A stretch of DNA of 64,000 nucleotides from Gari tellinella (GCA_922989275.2 OV277870.1:41846356-41910355), one strand, 5' to 3'; positions 41,601 to 50,607 are shown, counted from the stretch's first letter. The notes: generated by a model not told the origin, from the sequence alone. Translations and numbers: made by a program.

Positions 41601-43362
41601 CCGTTCAGGTGTAACACCATAGGGGCCTACATGTATGCATATATTTTATTATTCGATTGAACAACACATGTATCGAGATCTAGATCTAGTCCCAAACAGT
41701 TTAGGTAAATATCACAACAGTGTGTGCTCCGGAGTCACCACAGTCACGTTGGTTGTGTAATCCAGATCACACTCGATGCTAAGCCTTTCATGTGATCTTG
41801 ATTACACAACCAACTCGAACTGGTAAAAGACACCGGAACACACACTGTGGGGGTATTCCGTTTGCATCGTACATGTGGTTAGATCATGTTTTACAGGCGG
41901 TTATATTTGTTTTTAAAAGATGGTTATATCATGTTTGTTTCTTACAGATGGTTAAATATCATGTTGTTTCTTACAGGTGGTTATATATCGTGTTGTTTCT
42001 ACCAGGTGTTTATATATCGTGTTTGTTTCTTACGGGTGGTTATATATCGTGTTGTTTCTTACAGGTGGTTATATATCGTGTTGTTTCGTACAGGTGATAA
42101 TATCGTGTTGTTTCTTATAGGTGGTTATATATCGTGTTGTTTCTTACAGGCGGTTATATATCGTGTTGTTTCTTACAGGTGGTTATATATCGTGTTGTTT
42201 CTTACAGGTGGTTATATATCGTGTTGTTTCTTACAGGTGGTTATATATCGTGTTGTTTCTTACAGGTGGTTATATATCATGTTGTTTCTTACAGGTGGTT
42301 ATATATCGTGTTGTTTCTTACAGGTGGTTATATATCGTGTTGTTTCTTACAGATTGTTATATTATGTTGTTTTTAAGATATGTTAAGATCTTGCTGTTTC
42401 TTCTTCTTCTTTTCATATTGTTGTTTCTTCTTACATGTAGTTATTTAATCTTTTCCTCTTACAGGTGTGTATATCGTAATTGTTTTTACAGGTGGTTATA
42501 TTGTGTATGTTTCTTACCGGTGGTTATATCGTGTTTGCTTCTTAGTGATGGTTATATCGTGTTTGTTTCTTACCGGATATTACATCGTGTTCGTTTCTTA
42601 CAGGTGGTTATATCGTGTTTGGTTCTTACAATTTTTTATATCGTGCTTGGTTCTTAAAGTTGGTTATATCTTGCTGTTTCTTACAGCTGGTTATATATCT
42701 TGCTGTATCTTACAAATTGTTATATTTATATATATGTTTGTTTCTTACCGATGGTAATACCGTGTCTGTATCTTAAACCTGGATATATCTGTTTCTTACC
42801 GGTGGTTATATCATGATTATTTCTTACATGTCATTATATCGCGATTGTTTCTTAAGATGGACATATCGTTTTAATTTCTTACAGATTATTATAGCTGGCT
42901 GTTTCTTTCTGGGGGTTATACTGTGGTTGTGTCTTAAACCTGGTTTTATCACCTTTAATTCCCACAGATAGTATACCGTGTTCGTTTGTTACTGGTAGTT
43001 ATATTGTGTTTAAAAGTGGTAATATCGCATATGTTCTCATACAGATATGATCATATCATGTTTATATATAGGTGACCATATTGAGTTGTTTATATCAGAT
43101 GCTAAAGGCGCTGTTCGTTTAATGCAATGTATGGTTTCACATTGTGTTATGTCTTAGGTTGTTTATTGCAGGTGGTCATATCGTTGTGTGTTTCAAGTCG
43201 TGGATCGTGGAAGATCCAGTTGAATACAAGGCGTACACACACATGATGCCTTTCCTGCAACAACTAGAGACTGAGGGGGTATTACGTATTGTGTCCAGAG
43301 AGCATTACCCACAGTTCTATGTCGGGAAGGAGGCAGAGCTACTACATTTCCAAGTCATATGA
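29528..43362 (+). CDS. METTL27/WBSCR27-like class I methyltransferase, five exons
   Basis: Joining 29528-29653, 34797-34928, 36889-37024, 38636-38728 and 43172-43362 gives an uninterrupted 225-residue protein with consistent phases (0, 0, 1, 1) and GT-AG at all four introns. The start ATG is preceded by ACC. Residues 30-42 (MSDYTDWAPKYEQ) match the family's conserved YDRWAPxYDQ element. IFDVAAGTGVVGKQL is the SAM-binding motif I, LDALDPAEAMLEEAKKR the acidic motif II region, YDALVGSGLFGHEHI the motif IV region, and VKPGGHIVVCFK the post-motif VI strand. The length fits the family. METTL27 lies in the human Williams-Beuren region; its substrate is not established, and none is proposed here. 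Introns are loaded with MITEs, and the last holds the acceptor-like minisatellite. A possible poly(A) signal is at 43611. Confidence 0.88.
29835..30064 (-). mobile_element. tRNA-derived SINE in intron 1
   Basis: On the minus strand AATGGTTAACACCTTGGA resembles a pol III A box. GTTCGATCC about 30 nt further is a good B box (plus-strand 30011-30019). Downstream are GAATGTTCTTGAGCAAGACA and TAAAATGGGTACCTG, which resemble conserved SINE body segments known from several animal groups. The exact family is not assigned. Confidence 0.65.
30081..30266. mobile_element. Family C MITE
   Basis: It runs from TTAACCCCTTCACTGCCGTG to GGCAGTGAAATGGTTAA. The core is shortened (ATTTGAATCCTGATGATTTA). Confidence 0.65.
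30275..30458. mobile_element. Family E MITE, diverged
   Basis: The left end GTAAAACGTCTTTATAACGA and the core GAGGGTAAAACCGAGCTTTC, TGTTTTACCGTCATC are recognisable. The right end is decayed. Confidence 0.5.
30527..30754. mobile_element. TTAA-flanked MITE with perfect central palindrome
   Basis: The ends are TTAACCCATTTTATGCGAG and CAGCATACAATGGGTTAA. The core at 30583-30639 is a near-perfect palindrome (CAAACAGTTTTGATCTCAGA ... TCTGAGATCAAAACTGTTTG) around CCCCACATTGTGGGG. The core is family C-like, but with different inner bases. Confidence 0.7.
31145..31281. mobile_element. Family C MITE, deleted for the core
   Basis: It starts TTAACCCTTTCATGGCC and ends GGCAGTGAAGGGGTTAA. The palindrome is missing, and only flank sequence with ATTTAAAGCTGATG remains. 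Confidence 0.6.
31434..31645. mobile_element. Family C MITE
   Basis: It starts TTAACCTTTCAGCGCCGTAG. The core GACGCCGCGTAACGCGGCGT is perfect and sits between AGTTTGGATCCAGATCA and its complement. The right end reads CGGCGAAGGGGTAAC, a decayed terminal repeat. Confidence 0.65.
31677..32626. mobile_element. TTAA-flanked element with about 330-bp inverted repeats
   Basis: TTAAGGGTGTATC at the left and GATACACCCTTAA at the right. Pairing continues inward for some 300 bp with mismatches: GAAGAGCTATTTAAGATGAA at 31754 pairs with the complement of the region near 32545. The 31990-32280 centre is A+T-rich and unpaired. No transposase is seen. TTAA on both sides suggests a piggyBac-type target. Confidence 0.7.
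32820..33065. mobile_element. Family D MITE in intron 1
   Basis: A complete 246-bp copy beginning CAGTGGAGAATCTGTTATTC. The core is GACGCCGGGTAGCCCGGCGT. TA to the left, TG to the right. Confidence 0.8.
33539..33761. mobile_element. Family C MITE
   Basis: It runs from TTAACTCTTTCACTGCC to ATCAGTGAAAGAGTTAA. An internal TTAACACCATCACCGCC suggests a second, nested start, and the core is incomplete (CAAACAGTTTTGGTCCTGAT). Confidence 0.6.
33898..34109. mobile_element. Family C MITE
   Basis: It starts TTTTTACCCCTTCACCGCC and ends GAGAGTGAAAAGGTTAA. The core is CAAACAGTTTTGATCCTGAT paired with ATCAGGACCAAAACTGTTTG. A lone core of the same type precedes it at 33772-33836. Confidence 0.6.
34340..34753. 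mobile_element. Family C MITE interrupted by family E
   Basis: The left part, GTAACCCCTTCACCGCCATG to 34441, and the right part, 34647 to GGCAATGGTTAA, belong to one family C copy. The family E element at 34442-34646 splits it at a TA. It lies 43 bp upstream of METTL27-like exon 2, in intron 1. Confidence 0.7.
34442..34646. mobile_element. Family E (pogo-like) MITE, complete
   Basis: A 205-bp element starting CAGTAGAACCTCTCTATTAC, with the inverted copy at the right end and TA on both sides. The ends resemble pogo/Tigger terminal repeats. The core palindrome (GCTTAAAGCAATGTGAAAGT, AGAAAGCTCCTACAGGAGCT) is closely related to the core of family B. Confidence 0.8.
34797..34928 (+). CDS. METTL27-like exon 2
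   Basis: Encodes residues 43-86, DILGHGYMGHI to GTGVVGKQ, including SAM motif I (DVAAGTG). Acceptor TTTACAG, donor GTGAGT, phase 0. Confidence 0.88.
35533..35641. repeat. Long palindrome in intron 2
   Basis: AATTTATTGGATTTATTAAA pairs with TTTGATAAATCCAATAAATT, and the stem continues through AAAACGATAAAAACGA around GGCTTTGTC. The overall hairpin is 109 bp. Confidence 0.7.
35983..36427 (+). repeat. Intron 2 copy of an unnamed 0.45-kb element
   Basis: It starts ATTTATTTATGCTTTTCGGT, includes GGTGGATTACC modules, TGACGTCA-containing stretches and a GTTCACTCAATGGATTAAAT end, and closes AACAATTATCCTCTATA. An inverted copy is at 39150-39697 in intron 4. No frame is shared by both copies. Confidence 0.7.
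36889..37024 (+). CDS. METTL27-like exon 3
   Basis: Encodes LRETGFLHLDALDPAEAML through KPLNIGE, plus one base of the next codon. Acceptor ATTTCAG, donor GTAAGA, phase 1. It covers the acidic loop that contacts the SAM ribose in this fold. Confidence 0.88.
37318..37531. mobile_element. Family B MITE in intron 3, shortened core
   Basis: It starts GTTAACCATTTACCTTATAG and ends GGTTATGGGGTGAAGGG. The core is cut to CTTAAAGCAGGCTGAACGTA then AAGCTGCTTTAAG. Another partial family B copy is at 37105-37310. Confidence 0.6.
37571..37826. repeat. Inverted repeat in intron 3
   Basis: TCGTATGAGCCGTGCCATG at the left pairs with CATGGCACGGCTCATACA at the right, 220 bp apart. The inside holds a TGTAGAGCAAGGCC ... 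GGTCTTGATCTACA palindrome. This is a probable MITE without relatives elsewhere in the window. Confidence 0.55.
38391..38446 (+). repeat. tRNA-like promoter boxes (possible SINE or tRNA relic)
   Basis: TGGCTAAAGA (weak A box) and GGTTCGAATCC (perfect B box) are about 45 nt apart, but no cloverleaf or acceptor stem can be formed. I read it as a decayed tRNA-derived repeat. Confidence 0.4.
38636..38728 (+). CDS. METTL27-like exon 4
   Basis: Encodes STYDALVGSGLFGHEHI to ARLVKP, phase 1 at both ends. Acceptor TTTTCAG, donor GTACGG. Confidence 0.88.
38877..39123. mobile_element. Family D MITE inside the minisatellite
   Basis: A 247-bp copy with TA on both sides (TCTATA|CAGTGG ... CCACTG|TATCG). 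It splits a minisatellite unit, so the array is older than the insertion. Confidence 0.85.
39150..39697 (-). repeat. Intron 4 inverted copy of the intron 2 element
   Basis: Inverted relative to 35983-36427, longer because of a terminal hairpin at 39177-39302 (GTGAACATCAGACGTTATA pairs with its complement around GTGGCGAAGCCAC). It is flanked by two similar stretches, CGCGCTAGCCTCTTATAGG and CGCGTTAGTCTCTTAGAGG, which may be a target duplication or simply array units. Confidence 0.7.
40207..40411. mobile_element. Family E MITE, complete
   Basis: A 205-bp copy, CAGTAAAACCTCTCTATTAC to an inverted end, bordered by TA. The core is GTGACAGTAAATCAGAAAGC with CTCCTACAGGAG in the middle. Confidence 0.8.
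40463..40690. mobile_element. Family F MITE with perfect 59-nt central palindrome
   Basis: The ends CAGGGGCACGTTTTACTAAA and TTTAGTAAAACGGGCCCCAG pair over about 35 nt. The palindrome at 40540-40598 (AGCAAATAGCCAGATCAGAG, ACGCGCTATTAGCGCGT) is perfect, which indicates youth or conversion. CAGGGG ends are common in hAT-like MITEs; no clear target duplication was found. Confidence 0.75.
40692..41712. other. Intron 4 sequence without recognisable features
   Basis: Unique-looking A+T-rich sequence. Open frames at 40955-41242 (-) and 41254-41511 (+) have no motif and no splice context. Confidence 0.35.
41714..41849. repeat. Long palindrome in intron 4
   Basis: CACAACAGTGTGTGCTCCGG pairs with CCGGAACACACACTGTGG, and GTTGGTTGTGTAATCCAGAT pairs with ATCTTGATTACACAACCAAC. 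Loop at about 41777-41795. Confidence 0.7.
41868..43171 (+). repeat. Acceptor-like minisatellite, distal part with homogeneous 29-nt core
   Basis: From about 41940 to 42360 some 14 units of 29 nt are nearly identical: GTGGTTATATATCGTG then TTGTTTCTTACAG. Toward both sides the units become 28 nt and diverge, fading out just before exon 5. Exon 5 itself begins TTGCAG|GTGGTCATATCGTTGTG, so the unit matches the real acceptor plus about 20 nt of coding sequence. Long open frames (41886-42386 and others) follow from the lack of stops in the unit and encode a hydrophobic repeat that I do not consider a protein. Confidence 0.85.
43172..43362 (+). CDS. METTL27-like exon 5 (terminal)
   Basis: Encodes GGHIVVCFKSWIVEDP through EAELLHFQVI and the TGA stop. 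Acceptor TTATTGCAG. The first 23 nt resemble the minisatellite unit that fills the preceding intron. Confidence 0.88.
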
Positions 43363-43394
43363 ACTCTGAGTCATAAAATATTAACTTCATATCT

Positions 43395-43569
43395 TTAACC
43401 TCTTCGCTCTCATGACGTCATCAATAAAAAAATAAAAAGGTTGTCTGCTTTTGTTTCTCAAATTTCAATTTAAGGTATTTTGATCTAAAAACTACTGAAA
43501 TGAACGTCTGATCAGAACCCCAACTGTTTGCAAATATTGTTTGTCATCGGAGTACAGTGAATGGGTTTA
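43395..43569. mobile_element. Family C MITE, decayed, in the 3' untranslated region or just beyond
   Basis: TTAACCTCTTCGCTCTCATGACGTCATC at the left (only the first TTAACCTCTTCGCTC is terminal) and ACAGTGAATGGGTTTA at the right. The core is reduced. Confidence 0.5.
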
Positions 43570-43610
43570 TAACATGTAATCTGTATTCAGTGACGAAACG
43601 GAGAATATGT

Positions 43611-43616
43611 AATAAA
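43611..43616 (+). terminator. Candidate poly(A) signal of the METTL27-like gene
   Basis: AATAAA 249 bp after the stop. Another AATAAA is at 43423, inside the family C remnant. Which one is used cannot be told. Confidence 0.35.
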
Positions 43617-43639
43617 AGAAATTGCAGTTGAAACTCTAA

Positions 43640-44196
43640 ATATTTGTTAATATAAGATAAGATTTATTTTGAGTCGGCAAGACATATACAAGTAACATAA
43701 GCTCTGAAGACCGACTACGTAACAAATGTATGCAAACAAAAGCAACGCGACTACAAGTAAGAAATAATAAAATACAATATAACCTAAGAGAAAACTGCTA
43801 ATCATGTCCTTATCACTATTAATTTTTTGTCCATAAAACCAGCAAAGTTGTAGTAATTTAAACTTGGAAATGGATGTCCAATATAAGCAATAAGTTAAAA
43901 ATACAAAATAAACGTAATTCAATCACAATGATAACCTTTTAAGAAATAATGTAAATACATGTATAGGAGTTTTCAAAGGTGTCAAAGAGTCACCATATCA
44001 CAAATAAATTATATTAAATTAAAATGCTTAACATTGTTAAACAAAATGTAGAGCTTATTCGCCAATGGTGTTGCAGTGTGATGTCACATCATGAGCCTGC
44101 ATGCTGTATTATCATTCTGAGAAATGGAAAGGGTCATGGAAAACTCTAGCAACTCTGTATTTCATCATGCTATAATATGTTTAAGAAATAATAAAT
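43640..44196. other. Intergenic, A+T-rich, no gene seen
   Basis: GATTTATTTTGAGTCGGC and the following A-rich text might be a LINE 3' end on the minus strand, but no protein motif supports this. Confidence 0.3.
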
Positions 44197-44341
44197 TCAT
44201 ACCAGTGCTTTATCGTGCAATCGAACGCGGGTAGGAGTTGAGATGCGTAGTAATTTAATCACGAGGCCGTAGGCCGAGTGATTTTATTACAAACATCTCA
44301 ATGACTATCCTTGTTCGATTGCACGATAAAATACTGGTATT
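44197..44341. repeat. Long palindrome, 145 bp
   Basis: ATACCAGTGCTTTATCGTGC pairs with GCACGATAAAATACTGGTAT. The inner arms AATCGAACGCGGGTAGGAGT and ATGACTATCCTTGTTCGATT meet around GAGGCCGTAGGCC. Confidence 0.75.
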
Positions 44342-44542
44342 AATTAATTATTTCGATTATAACACTTCAGTTTAACCCCAATTTGCACCAACGCAACGGC
44401 GCTTCATTTCTTGGCTAGTGTATTTTCGAAGCCATATTACGTCAGTAACGTCATATTTAGCCGTTATATAACGCGTGTGTGTTCGCGCCCTTCTTTGTTT
44501 ATTTAGGGTGTGCGCGAGTTTCGTTAGAATTAAGCATAAAAC

Positions 44543-44880
44543 AAGAGCCGCATGCGGCCCTAAATCGCTCACCTGAGGAACTATTGTGTTATACTCGATG
44601 CATAATGAAGTTTGTCATTACATGTATGTGGACTGTTGCATGAAACTGAAACAACTCGGAATTAAGTTTTCCTGTAGAAGTCTATGTAAATCTGATAAGC
44701 CCCGGGGCGGGTCCATTTTTTTACCCTGGGGTCATAATTTGAACAATCTTAGTAGAGTACCATAATTATGGCAAAGCTAGATGTCAAATATAGATAGATT
44801 TTATTCAGGAAATCTAGGCAATATTTTCCCACTATCACCACAGTAAACTAACATTAACATTGTAAATTGTTTTTCACGAC
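44543..44880. repeat. Family H interspersed repeat, partial
   Basis: ACAAGAGCCGCATGCGGCCC, AAATCGCTCACCTGAGG, then GATAAGCCCCGGGGCGGGTC and TTGAACAATCTTAGTAGAGT. Confidence 0.6.
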
Positions 44881-45429
44881 CGTTCAATGGTGAATATATA
44901 TATATACACACTTTTTATCATACTCAATGGCATTCAAAAGGGAAGGTAGCTATGTCAGAACCAAGAAACCATAACGGTTTGATTACTTCACTTGGTATAG
45001 CCAATACTCTGATTCACACTTTCAGATATACCCAATTACCCATACGTGCCTAGGATCTTACTATGTGGACTTTTGCACATTTGCAAACAGTACAGACCCA
45101 CATCAGACTTCTAATTAGGGTCTGCTCCGTTTGTCGTTTTTTACATACTTTGCAGCTTCATTTCTTACAATCTTACAAACTGACACATCTATATGTTAAT
45201 CTTACGACTATCTGTTCCAACAACATACATGTATACAGAAGAGATAGGCACACATGGGTAAGTAAATATTTCAAACATCGTATTCAAAATGCTCCGATTT
45301 TGCGCTTTCAATAAATTTAAGGGAAATAACCCGATTTTCTAAAATACAATCATCTGTGTGAGTTACCTCCCTTTAGCTGTAACCTGTTTTCAAACTAAAA
45401 ACAGGCAACAATACAATTTATACAAATCA

Positions 45430-45905
45430 AAAGTAATACAAAAATTGAAAATTATACTTTAAAGCTAAAAGCATAAAGCAGGCTGAGTTAAAGTAAAGCA
45501 GAAAATATATGAAGATGTATTCTGCTTTACTTTCAACCAGTCTAAAGTGGTTACACTTAAAAAACTGTAACTATAACTATCCATAGATAATAAATCCTAA
45601 ATATCATTATGCATTGATGCTTTTGGCTTAAAGCTGACTAAAAGTAAAACAGAATGCACCTTAGAGCTCATTCTTTTTTACTTTCAATCTGCATTAAGTG
45701 GTAACCTATTTTCAAACTAGAAACAGGTTAAATAAAGTAAGTATTCCATAGTATATATAGATCAGAATATAAAGTTGACTAAAAGTAAAACAGAATGCAC
45801 CTTACGGCTCATTCTCTTTTACTTTCAATCTGCTTTAAGTGGTAACCTAATTTCAAAACTAGAAACAGGTTAAATACAGTAAGTATTCCATAGTACATGT
45901 ATATA
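45430..45905. repeat. Three family B cores, two in a tandem duplication
   Basis: Core palindromes at about 45476-45548, 45628-45703 and 45773-45841. The second and third share their flanks (GTGGTAACCTA, AACTAGAAACAGGTTAAATA, GTAAGTATTCCATAGTA), so a unit of about 145 bp was duplicated. Confidence 0.6.
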
Positions 45906-45959
45906 TAGTTAGGAACATATGAGAGAAGAGTTTATACATTTATACAAAATATTGCTCTA

Positions 45960-48260
45960 TCTCTGTTTTCATATACTTATACTTGTATGAGAGATGAGCT
46001 TTTATACTAGTTAAGATAATATAAATTGTTTCTCTTGTCAAAACCTTTATAAATGAACATAGCTAAATTTTTCAGTATGCTTTCATTTTCTGATTTAAGC
46101 AAATTTATGAATTTTATCATATTTGGACGTTTGCAGTAATACTTATTGATAAAAACGTTTCTTAATTCACAATACAATGGGCATTCAAGTAAAAAGTGAA
46201 ATTCATCCTCCACTGTGTTGCATACCTGACATTTCCTTTCATTAAATGGAATTTTCATAGGTTTGTGCCATCTCCCAGATTCAACTACCAATCTATGTGC
46301 TGATAAACGAAATCTGCTAAGGGCTATCCTAAAATGTTCAGTCTTAACAATATTGAGATATGGCTGAAATGCAAAGTCACAAAATAATCTGTATGTCCTT
46401 GCCCTAGATGAATTTTCTAGATCATTATTCCATATTTGTAGATAGTTATCTTTCAGTCGTTGCTTAAACATTGACAAAAAGAGGTTAGTGTGTTCAACCC
46501 CTTGATTTAACCAAACTTCAATAAAACCCAAACTTTCTAATAATGACTTTACTGATTTTGCCCATGAGTTTTTACCAGGATGACTATCTAGGTCACTTAG
46601 CATCATATTGTAAACACATTTTATATATTTTTCATCCGAACATCTAATAATCTTGAACCAATATTTAATTACTCATACTAATCTTTTTAATCTTAATGGG
46701 TATCTACCCGTTCTCCATAAATAAAGCTGTTCTGTGTTTGAGTCCTTACCCCAAGTACCTGCTTACAAAATTGCATATGAATAATTTCTAACTTTCCTGC
46801 CTCATTAATACCCCAAACTTCACTAGCATAACTGAGAATTGGCTCAATGAGTTTGTCAAACAAATCTAACTTGTGACTAACTGACATACTTGGAAATTTT
46901 ATCAAATAAGATTTAAGTTTATAAACAGCTTTCAATGCCTGGCCATGCAATGCTTCAAAAGTAGTATTAAAAGAACCCCCAACTGTGAAAATAACCCCTA
47001 GGTATTTAAAGTTACTTACTATTTCTAAAATCTCTTCCTTATAGGTAAAGCTAATATCATTTCTCAGTCTTCCCCCCTTTTTAAATATCATAACCTTTGT
47101 TTTACTAATATTTACTTGTAATCTCCACTTGTCACAATACTCCTCAAGTAGATTTAAGCCATTCTGTAGTCCATCTTCACTTTCAGAGACTAATACTATA
47201 TCATCAGCATACAACAGTAAAAATAGCTTCAACATTCCAATATCAATACCTTCAAATCCTTTTGTAATAAAATACTCTTCAATGTCATTTAGATACATGG
47301 AAAATAGGAACGGCGAGAGACTCTCGCCCTGTCTAACACCCATCATGCTAACAAAGCTATCACTTAATTGATTATTATGTTTTACCCTACATATAGTTTT
47401 GAAATTATCATACATAGATTTAACAATATTTAAGATATTTCCACGCACACCTAATTTTATCAACTTGTACCATATAATGTCTCGGACAATAAAGTCAAAG
47501 GCTTTTGTATAATCTACAAATACTGCAAACAACTTTTTATTTCTATTTATCATATGATTAATAATCCCATGAAGTATAAACACATTATCTACTGTACTCA
47601 TACCTTTTCTAAAACCTGCTTGTGCTTCTACATATACATTATATATTTCTGCCCACTCTGTCAATCTAGTATTTAAAATTTTGGTAAACAATTTACCAAG
47701 TGTACTTAACAGTGTAATACCTCTATAGCTTTCAGGCTCATTTACATTACCTTTCTTATGCAAAGGGATGATAAACCCTTCTGACCAGCTATCAGGAAAG
47801 TAACCAACTGTAAACAGTTTATTAAACAACATGGTTAAACATTTTGTAAAATTACTATTCTTTGTGCCATGTATAAAAAAATCATTTAACATCAAGTCAG
47901 GCCCTGATGACTTTCCTGTTTTTAATTCTTTACAAGCTTTCAAAACCTCATTAAGTTGTATATTTACATTAAGTTCATTAAACATGCATTGAAAATCCCC
48001 TTTTACATATCTTTCATTAAATAAGAGGATTTCTTCATCAGGCTGATAAAATGCAGAGTCAGGATCATTAATTGATTTAAAATATCTTGCAAAAACCTCT
48101 GTACTTACATTACTATTTGTATTCTGAACACACATACTTTTTAACAGTTTCCAATACTCTTTTGCATTCTTATATCTTAAGTTTTCTAACTTCCTAGTCT
48201 GCTGTTTCTCGTAGCTGTATTTTTTACTTCTTATCAAACTTTTATACCTACTCCTGCTTA
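45960..48260 (-). pseudogene. 5'-truncated second LINE, reverse transcriptase and C-terminal part
   Basis: Minus-strand frame 48237-46693 (514 aa) contains ESYRGITLLSTLGKLFT, AQAGFRKGMSTVDNVF, FAVFVDYTKAFDF (motif A), GVRQGESLSPFLFS (motif B), LLYADDIVLVSES (motif C) and SKTKVMIFKKGG. A second frame, 46606-46007 (199 aa), holds the end with CQVCN and EDEFHFLLECPLY, a CX2C...HX4C knuckle like that of the first LINE. The two parts are separated by a one-base deletion just after IYGE (near 46710) and a TGA about 40 bases further on. The endonuclease is absent; the truncation point is near 48240. Truncation at the 5' end is usual for LINE insertions. This copy cannot make a full ORF2. Confidence 0.88.
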
Positions 48261-48261
48261 T

Positions 48262-48838
48262 AAAAGGTATGGGCCTTATGGTTTCAGAGAAGAAGATTTT
48301 TTTAAAGGTTTTATTACATAAGTCTTTTTAAAATCTAGTTAACCAAGAAAAGTCCAAATTAGGTCAAGGTCAAAATCAAAGTTTGGTGATATTGGTGGAT
48401 AGGGATTGATCCAAGGCAACAACTGTATAACTATCCAAGCATTCGGGTAAGTCGTGTTGATGCTAGACAAAACGGTAAAATCTACTTAACCTTGTTACGG
48501 ATGCACGGACGGACAGGACGATTACTATATGCCTCCGCATCTGTCGATGCCGGGGGCATAAACATGTGTATCTATGGAGTAATGAGTGAAAGTTATTGTA
48601 GTATCTTAGTTCATTATTACACAGGAAATCTGAAACATAACAACACACTGTTGATTTTCTTCGATTTAATCGATTTTGATAAACAAAACAAGACCAACAA
48701 AATATATTTCCCAAAACCTTCTACTTAAAAATAAACTAATAGAACTATCACATTGTAGAAAGAATTTCCACTCCTTTCTCTTCAAAACAATGAACTAAAT
48801 GATGTATTATTGTCAAAACCGAGACAGTTTGGCTCCCG
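48262..48838. other. Intergenic with family H-like modules
   Basis: GGTCAAGGTCAAAATC, GGACGGACAGG and similar pieces of interspersed repeats. No gene. Confidence 0.35.
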
Positions 48839-49091
48839 ACCACCGGGGTCCCGTCTTACGAAATATCGTACAGTAAACAGCGTATAAGTCTAATTCTAAA
48901 ATTCTCAATTATTAACTATTTCTCCATCTTATCCTGTCTTGTGACATCTCTTAGGAATTGTCTTGAAAAGACAATTCCAAAGAGATGTAATAAGACAGGA
49001 TTACATGCAGGAATCAGATGTATTTTAAAGTTTTGACTTACGACCTTTTTTGTTTTGTTTTGTTAAGACGTTTCATAAGATGGGCCCTGGG
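48839..49091. mobile_element. Family F MITE, diverged
   Basis: ACCGGGGTCCCGTCTTACGA at the left and CGTTTCATAAGATGGGCCCT at the right. The core CATCTCTTAGGAATTGTCTT pairs with its complement, with AATCCTGTCTT-type arms as in 50361-50607. Confidence 0.6.
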
Positions 49092-49199
49092 ATTTTTAAC
49101 CACTTGTCAAAGTTTGATATGAATCTCAAAAGTGTATGTAAATGTCATGTAATTGTCATTGTCACATTTAGATGACACACACAATTATACACAGTTATT

Positions 49200-49632
49200 T
49201 CCTAACTGCAATTTTTGTTGATCCGATTACCCCATAAATATGCATTTTTACGCCTTTAATTTGTTCCTCTACAGAAGAGAATAGTTCCAAATTATACAGT
49301 CATGAATGAATTCATAAGAAATATGTTTGATATTCTAGCAGATTGTAGCTTAATAAGCAGGCCAAAAGTAAAGCAGAATGTGCCTTAAGGTGCATTCTGC
49401 TTTCCTTTCAACCTGCTTCAAGTGGTACTACAAACAGCCTATGGCGTAATGGATTGTTTTAACCCATTGCCTTAAGGCACATTCTGCTTTACTTCCAGCC
49501 TGCTTTAAGCTAGAAATAAGAAAATATTTGTTATCGTAAATATTTATGACTGTGTAAGGTGTAATTATTTTCTTCAATGGAGGAATAAATTAAAGGTGTT
49601 AAAAAGCTGTGTTTATAAGGGTAATGGATTAA
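49200..49632. mobile_element. Two adjoining family B MITEs
   Basis: The first copy is about 49215-49457 (ATTACCCCATAAATATGC to CTATGGCGTAATGG). The second, 49461-49632, starts TTAACCCATTGCC and ends AAGGGTAATGGATTAA and has only half of the core. Confidence 0.6.
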
Positions 49633-49727
49633 CAATTTTCATAGCTTGAATAAATATACATTCAATTTAAACAACCCTTGACATGTTGGCGGTGAAAATT
49701 AATTATAAACTTTGCAAATAGTTTTTT

Positions 49728-49778
49728 ATCCAGATCAGGATCCACATGGGTCCTGAGCTGGATAAAGACTGTTTGAAA
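49728..49778. repeat. Lone core palindrome
   Basis: GCAAATAGTTTTTTATCCAG pairs with CTGGATAAAGACTGTTTG around GATCCACATGGGTC. It is a short relative of the A/C cores. Confidence 0.5.
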
Positions 49779-49829
49779 CTTATATTAAATTATTACATGT
49801 ATACTGCATAACTGGGGTTGAACATTTCT

Positions 49830-50355
49830 AACAACCAAGATGATCATAATGACCCTAAATCGCTCAAATGGTAGCCCGTGGTCGCTATCATGGTAACATT
49901 AAAATTTGGCAAATATGGTTTCAGAAAAAGATGTGTATTTAGATTTCATTAAAGCAATAAAGATAAGGGTCACTATTGCCCTATATCGCTCACCTGTTAC
50001 ACCAAGTAAAACTTGACATACAATGACCTAGTTTTTGAGCCCACATGATCCACATTCTAACTTGACCTAAATATCAACTAAGCAAATATTTTGACCAAGT
50101 TTCATGAAAATCCAATAAGAGTTGTAGCCTCTCGTGTTAACAAGGTTTTGCAATGATTTGACCTAGTGACCTAGCCTTTGACCCGACATGACTCACATTT
50201 GAGCTTGACTTAGATTTCTTCAAGGCAAACATTGTCAGAAAGTTTTTGAAGATCTGATGAAATTTATAGCCGCTAGAGTGTTAACGAACAATTGTGAACG
50301 CACGGACATACAGACGACAGACATCCAGCGATCCTAATAGCTCACCTTTGCACTT
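49830..50355. repeat. Family H-like interspersed repeat
   Basis: CTAAATCGCTCAAATGG, CCTATATCGCTCACCTG, GACCTAGTTTTTGAGCC, GACCTAGTGACCTAGCC. There are internal near-duplicates of the GACCTAG module. Confidence 0.5.
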
Positions 50356-50360
50356 CATGC

Positions 50361-50607
50361 CAGGGGCCTGTTTCATAAGTTTCGTACGACAAATTTTGTC
50401 GTAAGTCATATTATAAAAGTCTCAATCATTGTTTACTTCTCCATCTAATCCTGTCTTGTGACATCTCTCTGGAATCGTCTTTTCAAGACAATTCAAGAGA
50501 GGTGTCAAAAAACAGGATTAGATAGAGGAATCAGATATTAAATGTATTTTAAGGTTTTGACTTGCGACCGTTTTGGTCGTACTAAGTTTTTATGAAACGG
50601 GCCCCTG
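50361..50607. mobile_element. Family F MITE, complete
   Basis: A 247-bp copy starting CAGGGGCCTGTTTCATAAGT and ending TTATGAAACGGGCCCCTG. The core CTCTCTGGAATCGTCTT ... AAGACAATTCAAGAGAG has long arms with ATCTAATCCTGTCTTGTGAC. Confidence 0.75.

Noticed and set aside
41886..42757. Long overlapping open frames encoding a hydrophobic Gly-Tyr-Ile repeat protein
   Set aside because: They are open in several frames because the 29-nt unit lacks stops. Frame-to-frame redundancy and the intronic position mark them as tandem repeat, not protein.
47129..47371. Plus-strand open frame of 80 codons
   Set aside because: It is the complement of the reverse transcriptase of the second LINE.
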